From Aspidiotus rigidus (taxonomy: Eukaryota; Arthropoda; Insecta; Hemiptera; Diaspididae): a stretch of 64,000 nt of DNA. Each line of letters opens with the position of its first letter. The first letter of the stretch is position 1. Under the pieces are notes generated by a model, which was given only the letters and a program-made list of their open reading frames with translations, made no database searches and was not told the DNA's origin. Below, piece by piece: positions 1 through 10,759 of the stretch. Where the stretch lies: contig JAVHKY010000067.1 in assembly GCA_035079385.1 (NCBI GenBank), positions 124,001-188,000 of the forward strand. The letters are read 5' to 3'. Both the position numbers and the translations under genes were made by a program.

Positions 1-1038
1 TGGTCAAGAATGAACCTTTTAATTGGTAAAAAGATAGGAAAATCCGCTTCTCGTAACGTAAGCCGCTACTCGCAGCTATTCGTAAGCAGCTCCTCGTAAT
101 AGTGAGAAACTTTTCAAAAAAGTGAAAATTTCTCGAGGAATACTCATCCGATCCTCGAAAAAATTGCAGGTGCATATCTTCAGATATAATACTACAATAT
201 GGCCAAGTTACAAAAAAAAATCCATCGGGTAGTTTCGGAGGAGTTCCGCGGACAAAAAAATCTTATATATATATAAGGAAACCTGAAATGTTTTCTTATG
301 CTATTCGTGATCTAGGACCTCTAAAACGTCGAGAAAGTTCATTGCCCCCGCCCCCTGTTCACCTCACTTTTCTAGCTATAAAAGTCGGTAAAATGTTTTG
401 AGGTTTGGATAAAAGAATGGAATGTTTTCGTCATCGTTGTGACAGAGCAGAATGCACTGCCCCGCGCTGTCACGTATTGAAGACAAAGACACACCATTAT
501 GTGTACACACATACGCAATGAACGGAGACAACGCTACTCTATATCGAAGTACACGCCGACGAGCAACAACAATCCAGGTCACAGGATCATTATAGTACAC
601 CCTTAGTCGCTGGTAACTCATTCCCAGAAGACAACTCCGACAATAAGTCGACATTATCGTACTCAATGTTTTCACGAAGTCTTTTTCCTCATAAAGGCTC
701 TGGACGACCTACAGGGACGTTTCTCCTCATTTGGATCTCGATCTTCCTACAACAAATTACTCATCAATACTCAGAACCTAACAATATACACATACACCTC
801 ATCATTCATCTCATGCTCGAAGATTGTATAAACCCAACCGGCAGGCTACCGTCCAAAGCACTCTTAATCTTGCTTGTTCACTGGGACGCTACTCAGTTCA
901 CGTCCGAATGTGTGTCCTAATACGATACGTTCAGCGTCCAAAGATTCAAAAAATGGAAAATGGTGCCGATGATGATTAACAATAAAATTGTGAAGAAAAT
1001 GAGTACAAAAAAAAAAGTTTCAAAAATCTGTATCCGTG
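1..1038. other. No recognised gene
   Basis: Short open frames occur on both strands (for example 376-675 minus and 666-920 plus). None resembles a family I know, and none has convincing splice sites around it. I see no clear repeat boundary. Confidence 0.4.
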
Positions 1039-1398
1039 TTAATCCACATTTGACTCCACATCTGGCGGAGCAGGTTTAACAGCTCCTGACTGAGCAACAT
1101 TTGACCGAACTGGTGGAGGTTTAATGGAAGGTGTAACTTCCGATGCACGTAAACCCGATCTTATTATGAATTCAACCAAAATCGACTTTCTGTCGACGTC
1201 ATCATGGCAGAGAGTGTGCCCTTGGTTATTGTCGAAGATAAATCTCTTCATTTTCGTATGCAAGTTTCTGAAATATTTTTTGCGAGCAATTGGGAGCTCA
1301 TCGTCGGTGGATTCTACTAATGCCAACTCACACAAGCGGGCAATTTTACGGTGAGGGGGCGAATCGTCGTCTTCGGAGTCGGATACAATGTAATTCAT
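1039..1398 (-). CDS. Hypothetical 119-aa ORF, acidic N-terminus
   Basis: I do not recognise this protein. It opens with an acidic stretch (MNYIVSDSEDDDSPP), then a charged middle (ESTDDELPIARKK and KMKRF). It ends in a proline-rich tail with KPPPV and KPAPP. The composition looks more like real protein than the neighbouring open frames. Acidic SDSEDDD-type N-termini are common in transposase-derived proteins, so a remnant of a DNA transposon or a terminal exon is possible. No partner exon was found upstream: 1395-1592 minus is open but unlike anything known. A chance ORF cannot be excluded. Confidence 0.25.
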   Translation of the reverse strand: MNYIVSDSEDDDSPPHRKIARLCELALVESTDDELPIARKKYFRNLHTKMKRFIFDNNQGHTLCHDDVDRKSILVEFIIRSGLRASEVTPSIKPPPVRSNVAQSGAVKPAPPDVESNVD

Positions 1399-3460
1399 GT
1401 CGTTTCATTGAAAACACGCTCATCATTGCGCTCTCTGTAACCCATAAACGAGGAACTAATTAAAATTGGGTACTGACAATTATATCCGAAAATCGGGAGT
1501 TCAATCCTCGACTGCGTGACAAGTATAATCTGTTTTATTGTTTTAATCATGAAAAGCTGACAATACTCACTAAAGTTTCTCGGGCCTGTCAATGAGAGCT
1601 GAACTTCCGCCTTTCGAACGTCTCACATATATTATAGACCCCTTTCATGTGTGTTCAATATATTTTACAACGCATACATAAAAAAAAGAATGTATGTATA
1701 GGTTTCAGATTTAACACCAATTTATCTTCTAATGTTACCAGAATTCAATGTCTCCAGTCCATTTGAAAAAAGGATAATTTGCAAGTTTTATGAAAATTGG
1801 ATGTAAATCAAGACGTTTCAAGCTCAGAAAATGAGAATAGGAATGAAACTCATTAGCATATAATTTGCCTACTGTTGTTCAAATGCGTGAGCATATTTGG
1901 CGGCGTTCTTTGATAGTAAAAGAAGTTCTGACCCACATTTACATATGTCCACAATATTTGTATTTTACGGAAGAAAGAGGCGGCCCACCAGAAAATATTG
2001 AAGAGATTTGCCCATCCAAGCAAAGAGGTCATCAACATCATCGAGTTATAGGCGTACTGCACCACCTTCCTCAATTTTTGACTGTGCGTCTTCATCTTGC
2101 ACGACATAGTGTCAGTTTAATATAGGTATAGGTATACGTAAAAACCAGCAATATTCACGATTTTCCTTCCGTCCGAGTCACTCTGTTATCATTCGAATTA
2201 CACAAAAATAAACGCGTAACAACAGCAACAATTCGATATAAAATGCAAAATATTTACAAATTTTGGTATTGCAAGAATGTAACCGACAACGTGTTTTTAT
2301 TGAAAAATACACCGAGAGAATAATATAAAATTCGTACGTACAAAACACCAGACGTAGAATAATATACGAAAATAAGAAGAGGAAAGAGAAGGTGCAAAAA
2401 CCCTCTATTCGAAAGAAAAAATACTCGAGTCAAAATATTATAATGTTCTGGTATTTACCTTCGTTTTCGGTTTATTAAATACCTTTCAATGTATAGCTTG
2501 TCGTTAAGTTATTCCAAATATTACAAATTTGTATCGTTTTCTCAGCTACCTAACGAGATACTCGTATACGATTGTAAATAATTGTATCCCTTTTCTCGGC
2601 ATTCTCGTCTGGGTTTTGCTATAAATAAATTCGTCCACATATTAGAAAGCGCGCAACAAAATAAGGAATGCGACTTACAAAAATTCTTCGACTTCATTAC
2701 AATTTCGAGTTACACTCGAATTGCCATTCTGAGCGTATAAACGCGTGTATGAATTTCCCAATCGCGACGAGGATTTCCATATGGTCGATATCAATTGGCT
2801 AACTTACGTATACGTGCATTTAGGAATCGTAGAAACTCGAAGAATTGAGACTCTGTTTATGACACTTAGGTCTCGAGTACACTTGTTTTACGACTAGAAG
2901 ATTTTCTTTTTTCACGAACATTACTCAAGCGATGCGTCCTACGAAGAGGATATCAGTCGAGCACTGCACTGTACTCCATGTTCTTCCATGTTGGCTCATG
3001 GTCTTGATAATTTTGCTCTAGATTGGTTCATAAAAAAAGATAGTGCTGAATGTTAGAATATGTCCGTAAATGATTCTTGTAGATTTTGGAAACACGGCGA
3101 TCTGCTTATACTACCTACAAAGCGAGTACACAATTTTTCGGATTCCGTATGTCATAACTTTTAGGTAATACAGAGATCAGTTGGTCAGAACGAAGTCAGA
3201 AGGGGAGCTTACGAAAAACCGACTCTTCAAAACACATGCAATATTATATTTTCACTGTTTTCCAATCTAATTAAGGGAACATGTTTGCTGATTGCGAGTC
3301 TATCGATAGCCGAGGGTAAGGAACTATAAATTAGATGCCATTGCAGAAGTGCAATAGCAGTGGGGAACCCGCTATCCCCTAATTAATTTGCTGTCGCTTG
3401 CTTTATCTAGCCTAGGCAAATTTTTCTATGCAAGGTAACATAACAATCAAGGACCTTAGA
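1399..3460. other. AT-rich noncoding stretch
   Basis: No recognised exon is present. From about 2130 to 3200 the sequence is AT-rich with few long open frames, in the style of a long 3' UTR or decayed intergenic DNA. No adjoining gene was found to assign it to. Confidence 0.4.
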
Positions 3461-3540
3461 TATTCCCCGAAAATGATGACGTCACAAATGAGTGGACGCG
3501 GACGACTGCCCATTAAGAGGAATATCTAGTTCCCGGCCAA

Positions 3541-3860
3541 TAAGATAGGTATGCGTATTGCGCAGTGATAAGAAGAGGACTGTCGCCCTGATGATAAAGT
3601 CGAAGAGGATCAGTTTCAGGTCTCAGAGTGCCGTGAGAGAAATTTAAATATTTCGGTGTCATTTATTTTTGTTCCCTACTAGAATTCTTGAATTTGATGT
3701 TTGATGTTTGAAATTCTTTTAGGAAACTACTCACTTAGGTTATATTGTTCCTTCGAATTTCTCAACATGGTGACGGTAAGGAACTACATAAGATAAGTAG
3801 GTATGCGCAAGTGATAAGAATAGGACAGTCACTACGTTGATAAAAATGAGGGAGGAGCAA
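3541..3860 (+). repeat. Imperfect direct duplication, ~250 bp offset
   Basis: A segment around 3545-3590 (aagataggtatgcg...gtgataagaagaggac) recurs around 3795-3835 (aagtaggtatgcgcaagtgataagaataggac). The flanking phrase 'gtaaggaactata/cata' also occurs twice (about 3317 and 3776). This is probably a degraded tandem duplication. Confidence 0.5.
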
Positions 3861-3911
3861 TCTAACTTGAGTAGCGTCTAATTTTTATGTTCTCCTCTAA
3901 CGTGCGAACCA

Positions 3912-4449
3912 TTATATCAAAGACTTCAAATCCGCAAAGACTTTCAATATACCCCAAGTATGGTATACTCCTAGTAAGTATAAAATTTGTGACACGTTTC
4001 GGTCGAAGACATTATAAAACTTATAGATGAGAGGAGGTGTGGTTGGAGATGGTGTCAAATGATTATAGGAAGTTGAAAATGGCCAAGAATGAATCAAGGG
4101 GTAGAGGGGAGGGTAGGCTGGTGAGGATGTATTCTAAACAGCTAAAGATTGCTAGTAATTTAGTGGTGAAGACTGATGCGGTGTTGCGGTGTCGGTGAGA
4201 AACTGTGATGTGACCTATTGAGTAGGCGAAGCCGGTTTTGTTTTGACATTCAAAACCATCGGTGAGACAAAGTGTAGAGTTGTGAAAGATGTTAAGAATT
4301 TTGTCAAACTGTGCCTGGTATTCTGCGGAAGAAGTTAAAAGACGAGGGAGTCGTATGAGGTCGCGAATTGGAGTAAAGAGCCAAGGGGGTGTTGTTTGGA
4401 GTTCGAGATTGGACCGTATGTTGGTCACGGAGCAGTGGCGGATTAACAC
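3912..4449 (-). pseudogene. Jockey-type retrotransposon RNase H fragment
   Basis: The minus strand reads as the RNase H end of a non-LTR retrotransposon polyprotein. Visible features are PRLLTSSAEYQAQF, the metal-binding TDG of the first catalytic Asp (LTDGFECQNKTGFAYSIG), then HITVSHRHRNTAS and LLAIFSCLEYILTSL. A near-identical fragment lies at 7873-8196 on the plus strand. RNase H in these elements removes RNA from the RNA-DNA hybrid during target-primed reverse transcription. The Glu normally found in the 'T-x-E-L-x-A-I' motif is Lys here (TTKLLAI). Frame is lost after about 4070. It is in the right order and strand to be the downstream part of the RT fragment at 7130-7750, now separated by later insertions. 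Confidence 0.8.
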
Positions 4450-5690
4450 ATTTTGCGTTCTACGCTGAAGGCAATTTCGCGCCGCTCGCTGCGCTCGCGA
4501 TAATGTAAAATAACTCTCTGTTCTTTATTCTCTTCTATTCTCGGGATCAGTCACTCTGCTTGTAAGCCTCCCAACAGTCTCCATTATACCAGGCCTAATA
4601 GCGATACTGCTCGAGTCTTCCTTATACTCGGCCTCCGAATGACGGGTGATAACGAGATACTAACAGATTTTAGGATTGAGTACTACTACTTAGTCTCCAT
4701 TATACTGGGCTATTCAGTATACTAAACAATACTAGGCCTACTATTAACTTTCATGAAGTCAGTTTTACCAGATGGTGATGATAAAATATCGCCTATTCCT
4801 TTGGTTGAAGGAGCCTAAAATCGCCAAGTACAAAATTGCTGTCGCTGAACCCATAAAGTAGTCCAAAATCGTTAACAATCGCCAAATTTGGTTGTCAAAG
4901 CGCCCAATTGGCGACAAAAAATCGCCAAGTTTCATGTAGCCCAATTGGCTTGTAAGAGCCAAAATATCTTTTGTGAAGCTCAATTGGCGCTTTATAGCGT
5001 AATCTGGCCACACTGGGTGAAGCCAGACCTAACATAAGACTTACATACAGCAGTAAAAGCCTTTAAACCACTTGCAGATTACGAAGATGAGGAAAGGTGG
5101 TTTGAAATCGCAAATTCAGAGTTGGGATCGGAGTCAAGGTTAATGACGTCATAGTTTATGGTAAAGAAAGAGAAGGGATATAGCATACAGGATTATTATT
5201 GAGTGGGGGAAACTCGCGGGGTGGTGTGAACTCGCAAATTTTGGAATTACGGGTCAAGATTCAAGACTTGTGAAACTCGCAGATTTTCTGAATCATATTT
5301 AAGGTTCTTTTCCATGGGGTGGGAGGGCAACCGATGGGAAGGGTAAATTTCGAAGTTAGGAACTACGATTCAGGAAACTTCAGGAAGGATGTGTTTTTTG
5401 GGTGGGAAGGCCAATTCAAAGGGGTGGTGTGAACTTGCAAATTTTGGAATTAGAAGCTAGGATTCAGGAAAGATATGAAACATGTTAAAAGAGAGGAAAA
5501 GGGAAGAGAGGGAGAGTAGTGAGAAATATCAAACGGATAATGAACCGGCCATTATCCGTTCATGGCTCCTTCTGAATTTTCATACGCACGCGATTTATTC
5601 TTTCTAAGGAGACATGAGTAAGTCGAATTATTATATTATTAAAAGAAAATTTCACGCCGCCAAAATTCCGCGCCTTACGCTACAGCGTAG
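4450..5690. repeat. Decayed repeat-rich spacer
   Basis: Several decayed repeat blocks are present, with no gene. 4560-4740 has two copies of a 'ctccattatac(c/t)...aggcct' phrase that recurs near 60745-60930. 4790-5010 is dense in cgccaa/ttggcg words. 5200-5470 has repeated 'gtgtgaactcgcaaattttggaatta' type units (about 5228 and 5430) related to sequence near 46950-47250. Confidence 0.5.
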
Positions 5691-5694
5691 TCAG

Positions 5695-7122
5695 CGTATT
5701 AGCCCAGGAAAATTACCTGAAGTGAAACGGACAAGAATGTCAGAAAAGGTTTTATTGCTGGAACTTCTTCAGAATGGTCCCCTTAACATATATTTAAAAG
5801 CTTTCCCCCCTAACCTACTGCTTCCACCAGGGGGGGCTCATACGTGTTGATTTCTTCGAAGTTCTCGACTTAATTTCAATTTTTCTCAAAAAGGACTCAA
5901 TTTCAGTGGAAAATACATCTGTACGAAAATATTCTTTGATAAATTTCTTACAAAAAAGCTTATTACCAAAAATTGCGTAAAAGAAACAGGAAAGCGGAGA
6001 ATGCTTGTTGAGATTTTAGATGCATCTCTGAGCAAACTTTGCGAGCTAATATTGCAATACTACAAAGCAAGTCTTTTTCAAAGGACGAATTTATAGTAAA
6101 TTTATTTTAAATTACAAAAATTTCATCTAAGGTAATATTTTGAATAAAAATGATAAGGTAATATTATTATATATCATATAGTAATTCCGTATCGGATTCA
6201 TCATCGGAAAATGAATGACTGCTGTTTGTGCAGGCATGTCCTGGCCACGATGTGCACGCTTCAGAGCATGATAGACCTGCACAAATTATAAAAAGAGGGT
6301 ATAAATAAGGAGGTCATGAAGTCATGATTTAATGATTATAGACAAACCCAACGCGCGACATCTGCATCTTGTACCGCACCCCTTGCGACAGCCGCAAAAC
6401 AGTTTCTTCAGGGGCAGCTTTCATTTTTATTGGTTCCAAGCCGCCCGAAGTTTTCACCCAACCCCACTCTACAGGTGGGACTTTATTTTCTAGCCACCAC
6501 TGTACCTGGGCATAAACCCGGTACAAGTGTTCCTCGGCTGCGGCTTGAGTAGATGGTAATAATTTCAAATCCACCTTCTTCCTTCCTCCCATATGGCACT
6601 GAATCTCTGAAATCTCAGAAAATTCAGGGGCAGGCTGTCATCTTCGGCATTGTACAATACTTTTATCGCCATCTCGCTACTCTCTGAAATTTCCTTGTGC
6701 GTACTGACGGGATTGGTAAACACATGTACTTCATGTAGTTCGTAATAATGTAATACATAGCTCATAAAGTGTGCTTAGAGACGCATCTAAATTTCAACAA
6801 GCATTCTCCGCTTTCCTGTTACACTTACGCAATTTTTGGTAATAAACTTTTTTGTAGGAAATTTATCAAAGAATATTTTTGTACAGATGTATTTTCCACT
6901 GAAATTGTGTCCTTTTTGAGAAAAATTGAAATTAAGTTGAGAACTTCGAAGAAATCAGCACGTATGAGCCCCCCCCCCCTGGTGGAAGCAGTAGGTTAGG
7001 GGGGAGGGCTTTTAAATATATGTCAAGGGGACCATTCTGAAGAAGTTCCAGCAATAAAACCTTTTCTGACAATTTTGTCCGTTTCAGGGCATTTCAGAAT
7101 TTAATTTTCCTGGGCTATATAG
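5695..7122. mobile_element. Foldback element with ~365-bp inverted arms
   Basis: The left arm (about 5695-6060) and right arm (about 6745-7122) are inverted copies of each other. Examples: 'tagcccaggaaaatta' at about 5700 is matched by 'taattttcctgggcta' at about 7100; 'gtcagaaaaggttttattgctggaac' and the G-run 'ccaccagggggg' also pair. Between the arms lie about 680 bp with the remains of a CXC-type ORF. The outer edge abuts a jockey fragment on the right, suggesting insertion into it. This could be a DNA transposon with very long terminal inverted repeats, or an inverted duplication of one element. Target duplications could not be identified. Confidence 0.65.
6182..6765 (-). pseudogene. CXC-domain transposon-like ORF, broken
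   Basis: On the minus strand, 6565-6329 encodes LPSTQAAAEEHLYRVYAQ followed by a stretch rich in W and GW (EWGWVKTSGGLEPIKM). This matches a sequence style seen repeatedly in TE-borne ORFs of hemipterans, where it precedes a cysteine-rich (CXC, tesmin-like) tail. A plausible intron (donor after about 6345, acceptor ttgtgcag at about 6282-6289) leads to a tail reading GLSCSEACTSWPGHACTN then an acidic end (DDESD) and a stop near 6182. Some expected cysteines upstream of the junction are missing and the N-terminal part is out of frame, so I call it a pseudogene. The function of the intact family is not known to me. Homology is from memory of the motif style only. Confidence 0.5.
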
Positions 7123-7129
7123 GGAAATC

Positions 7130-7750
7130 CGGTGCTGTCACGGAGTTTTGGTCGTGGTGATGGTGGAAAATGTGATGTGGACGGGCATTTGAGGATATTG
7201 CAGGACAGTTGTGAGGAAGTTGGTTGTCAGTTTGAGGCGTCGGTAATGGAGTGGGGGAAGCCAGTGTCTGCACAAAGACTTTCAGCGGGACTGGTTCGGA
7301 ATGCTCCAGTAGCTATTCTGAGTCCAGAATTTTGGATAGTAGTGTCAAGTAGTTTTAGGTAAGAGGGGGAGAGGTGCGAGACCGTAAATGGGTGAGCCGT
7401 AATCGAGGGTGGATCGATTTTCCGGTTACAACCTTCTTTACGGTGGAAAGAAATTTAAGGACATCGAGTACTCGAATGCATTTTGATTTTGTTAGTTTGA
7501 CGTGGGGGATTCAAGAGTGACGATTGTGAAAATTGAGGCCAAGAACTTTTGTACTGTTAAATTGCGGGATGGGGTAGTTAGAAATTATGAGAGGGGGAAA
7601 TCTGATAGGTTTCTGACGTGGGTTTTGGACGACGATGAGTTTTTGTTTGGGGTAGGGAGTGTGGAATATTTTACTAAAAATGACCTAAGAAATAGGTTTA
7701 TACCGATACAGGATACTCTTATGTACTTTTATTTTGATGATCTGTAAATA
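7130..7750 (-). pseudogene. Jockey retrotransposon RT C-terminal fragment
   Basis: Read on the minus strand this is the part of a jockey-clade ORF2 that follows the RT catalytic box. Visible pieces: STKVLGLNFHNRHSWIPHVK (one stop inside), then KSKCIRVLDVLKFLSTV. Further on are frames matching 'LRLTHLRSRTSP', 'LLSKILDSE', 'EHSEPVPLKVFVQT' and 'FPTPQTDNQ'-like stretches with frame shifts and stops. The order and motifs (KxLGLxF, K-P-H-I/V-K, L-N/D-x-L-K-x-L-S) are those of jockey elements. The plus-strand open frame at 7502-7747 is only the antisense shadow of this fragment. It is dead, and truncated on the left by the foldback element. Confidence 0.7.
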
Positions 7751-7789
7751 TACTAGAATTGAAACTCACATTTTTTTCTCCTGTCTCAT

Positions 7790-8196
7790 CGTTCATCTTT
7801 CTCTCCTCAAGGAATGTCTATCGTAACCACGTCGTTCCCTCAACCCCTCCGTAGCTCTTTGCTCCACCCAAAATGATTCGCAATCTCTTACACCTCCCTC
7901 GTCTTCTACCTTCTTCCGCAGAATACCAGGCACAGTTCAACAAAATTCTTAACATCCTGCACAACCCTACACTTTCTTTCACCGATGGTTCTAAATATCA
8001 AAACAAAACCGGCTTCGCATACTCAATAGGTCATATCACAGTCTCTCACCGACACCGCAACACTGCATCATTCTCCACCACTAAATTACAAGCGATCTTT
8101 AGCTGTTTAGAACACATCCTCACCAGCCTACCCTCCCTTCTTCCCCTCGATCCATTCTTGGTCATATCCCCTTGTTCCCGTTTTCTTCCCTGTTGA
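7790..8196 (+). pseudogene. Jockey-type RNase H fragment, plus strand
   Basis: The plus-strand frame from 7873 reads LHLPRLLPSSAEYQAQF, FTDGSKYQNKTGFAYSIG, HITVSHRHRNTAS and LQAIFSCLEHILTSL. It is a close copy of 4449-4063 in the opposite orientation. The first catalytic Asp (TDGS) is present. The expected Glu of the second motif is Lys (TTKLQAI), as in the other copy. Frame is lost after about 8150, where the sequence becomes unrelated. It belongs to the same element family but not to the same insertion as the minus-strand pieces. Confidence 0.8.
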
Positions 8197-8455
8197 AGCC
8201 TTTTTTTTATTCCCAGGCTCAAAAGCCTTCAACAGTAACAAATCTGAAACCCCTCTGATCTCCGGGCTTCAACTAGCCATTGAGTTCTCATTTGAAGCCC
8301 AGTATTCCCCTTTCGAATTTCTGAAGCGCTTTGAATTCGAGAGCTTCAAATGGGAACAATGTTTATCGGGTGATTAACGACTAGGTATCTAGGCCTAGTT
8401 ATTGATTTCAAATTATATTTAATGTGTATTTATACTCGATTTTGTACAAAAGCGG

Positions 8456-9652
8456 TTGAAAGGCAGACATAAGTGGCAGCACTCACGGCTCCCTGTGGAT
8501 AAAGCTGAGTTCAATAAACTCAGTAAGGAAACTACAAACGCTATTAGAGAATCCAAAACCAACTCTTTTACAAACTACGAATCCGCTCTATCTCCTAATG
8601 GTGTCAACGAAATGTCCTTATGGAAAGCAGCCAAGCGTATTCAACGCCCAGTGCAGACAAACTACGTCCTAGTAAAAAATGATGGCTCTCGAATCGTATC
8701 CAACCAAGCAAAATCCGACCTATTTGCTGAGTCTCTAGAGAATAGGTTCCAGCCCAATAACATACGCTGTGACAAACTACCCGACAACAAACCTACAAAT
8801 ACGGGTCTCATCAAACGTGCAACCCCGCTTGAGGTTGCCAATATCATCATGAAGCTGAATCCTAGAAAATCGCTTGGTTTGGATCGTATTACAGCAACAA
8901 TGATAACAGAGCTTCCTCGCAAAGGGATACTCTTCCTAACCACCTGAGATTTATGTACTTTCCTCGAGCCAGGAAAATGGCGAAGATCATTATGATCCTT
9001 AAACCAGGGCAAAACCCCAATAATACTGACTCTTATCGACCAATCTAGATTCTTCCAATTGCGTCAAAAATACTGGAGAGAGTAATTCTGGCCAGACTGA
9101 ATAAAACCATCCAAGATCTAAATCTACTTCCTGACATACAGTTTGGATTTAGGGAAATGCACAGTACCATCGAGCAAAGTCACCGCTTGGTCTATCACAT
9201 CAATCAAGCCTTTGAAAATAGCTCTGTCTTGTTTTTAGATGTGTCAAAGGCGTTTGACAAAGTCTGGTACGCTGGACTGCTATAGAAGATGAAGCAGAAC
9301 TTTCCCAAATCAATGTGCCAACTAATCGAGTCCTACCTCGCTGATAGAAGGTCCAAAGTAAACATTGGAAACGACTATTCTGATGAGAAGTCTATCAAAG
9401 CTGGAGTGCCTCAAGGGAGCGTCATCGGTCCCACACTCTACCTTCTATTCACTTCGGATATGCCTGTAAGCAACGATTCCTTCACAGCCTTATTCGCAGA
9501 CGACACGGCAGTAGCAGCCAGACACAAAAACTGTAACGATGCAGTTGAACAGCTCCAGGTTTCACTCAACAGAATTTCTCTCTGGGCGAAGCGGTGGAAA
9601 ATAGCTATCAACGAAAGTAAATCTAAGCGTGTTGATTTCGCACTACGGCAAG
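8456..9652 (+). pseudogene. Jockey reverse transcriptase, N-terminal and catalytic part
   Basis: Reverse transcriptase of a jockey-clade LINE, which copies element RNA at a nicked chromosomal target. In order: a pre-RT stretch (VDKAEFNKLSKETTNAIRE), SLWKAAKRIQRP, KLNPRKSLGLDRITA, then after a frame change KMAKIIMILKPGQNPNNTDS and YRPI. Next come FLDVSKAFDKVW (first catalytic Asp region), AGVPQGSVIGPTLYLLF, and the catalytic box as FADD in ALFADDTAVA near 9493-9504. Stops interrupt at about 9047 and 9283. The frame ends at VDFALRQ, exactly where the hAT-like element is inserted. The 5' part of the element (ORF1, endonuclease) is absent. Confidence 0.85.
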
Positions 9653-10751
9653 CCAGGGCTGGCAGAACGGGAACGTAACCGGGAACGGAAACGGAAGATA
9701 ACCAGTATTTTCAGACTCCGGAACCGTAACGGGAACGAAACTTTATTTTCTGATTGATCGGGAACTGTTCCCGCGAACGGGACGGAACGTGAAAACTCAG
9801 AGAACGGATAATTGACGGGAATCGCTCTCTCGATCAAAGTGAGAACGAGAACGGGACGGGAACGATACCTAAAACATGTTTTTTACTGTTCTCTGTTCTT
9901 TCTTGACCATAATTTTTGATTTTCGCCATTTGCCATTTTTTTTTCTTTTGGGGTTTTGGCCAAATCCGGCCGGTATTCACGGACATTCACTGATAACAAG
10001 GCGATGTTTGCTCCGCAATGACTTACCCCAACTTACGCGTACCTAAGTTCAAAACAAAAAAAAATGCTCCATAAGAAATACACGGGAACGTTTCGATCTT
10101 ACGTTCAGATTTGAAAACAAGAAATAAGTTAAGAACCGCAGGTACATTTTCAAAGACATGAGAACTTCCTGATTCTAAATATAAACACGTAATTGCTTAC
10201 TTATTTCCAATTTTTTAATTTGAGCGTATGATCGAAATGATCCCTGTGTATTCTTATGGGAATCGATATCCTACTTTGAACTGATACAGTATACTATCGC
10301 ATTCTCTCGATTCCTGTTATCAGTAAATGTTCATGAATGACGTCACGGCGATTTAGTCTAGCAGGTGTGAAAAATAAAGTGGAGAAGAAAGACGGGAGAC
10401 GTTCCATATTTATCGAGGTCCGTGAAACGGGAAAGTAATATATTATATTGAGACATATAATGAATTACGATACATACTGATAGCTCAACGTTTTGAGGTT
10501 TTCGGCGTTTTCGCTTTTCGTTTTAATACTTTTAATCTTTAATGGCAAATTTATCAAAGAGTTTTGGATCATAACGCCCAATCAAATACAAATACCAATT
10601 ATGTTGAGTTTCTTCCTTGTCTTATATTAGGTCCGGCATGTTTCCTATGTGAATAATTGAACATTTCAACACTGCAATGCATTCTACTATTTTATTAAGG
10701 GTTGAATAATCCCGAACACATGTCAAAAAGTACACCGTTCTGCCAGCCCTG
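9653..10751. mobile_element. hAT-like non-autonomous element
   Basis: Terminal inverted repeats match perfectly for 17 bp (CAGGGCTGGCAGAACGG at 9654; its complement ends at 10751). It is flanked by a near-perfect 8-bp duplication, ACGGCAAG (9645-9652) and ACGGCAAC (10752-10759). The CAGGG start and 8-bp duplication fit the hAT superfamily. No transposase is encoded. The first 200 bp are internal repeats of a 'cgggaacgg' word. About 10070-10360 resembles the Tc1-like MITE at 35480-35885 (shared 'gggaacgtttcgatc', 'atgatcgaaa', 'tgtattcttatg', 'tgacgtcacg'). Confidence 0.85.
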
Positions 10752-10759
10752 ACGGCAAC

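Noticed and set aside
5614..5850. 78-codon plus-strand ORF
   Set aside because: It lies mostly in the left arm of the foldback, which is repeated inverted at 6745-7122 and is not protein-like there.
7502..7747. 81-codon plus-strand ORF
   Set aside because: It is the antisense shadow of the minus-strand jockey fragment, whose LGLNF / VKLTKSKC motifs explain the sequence.
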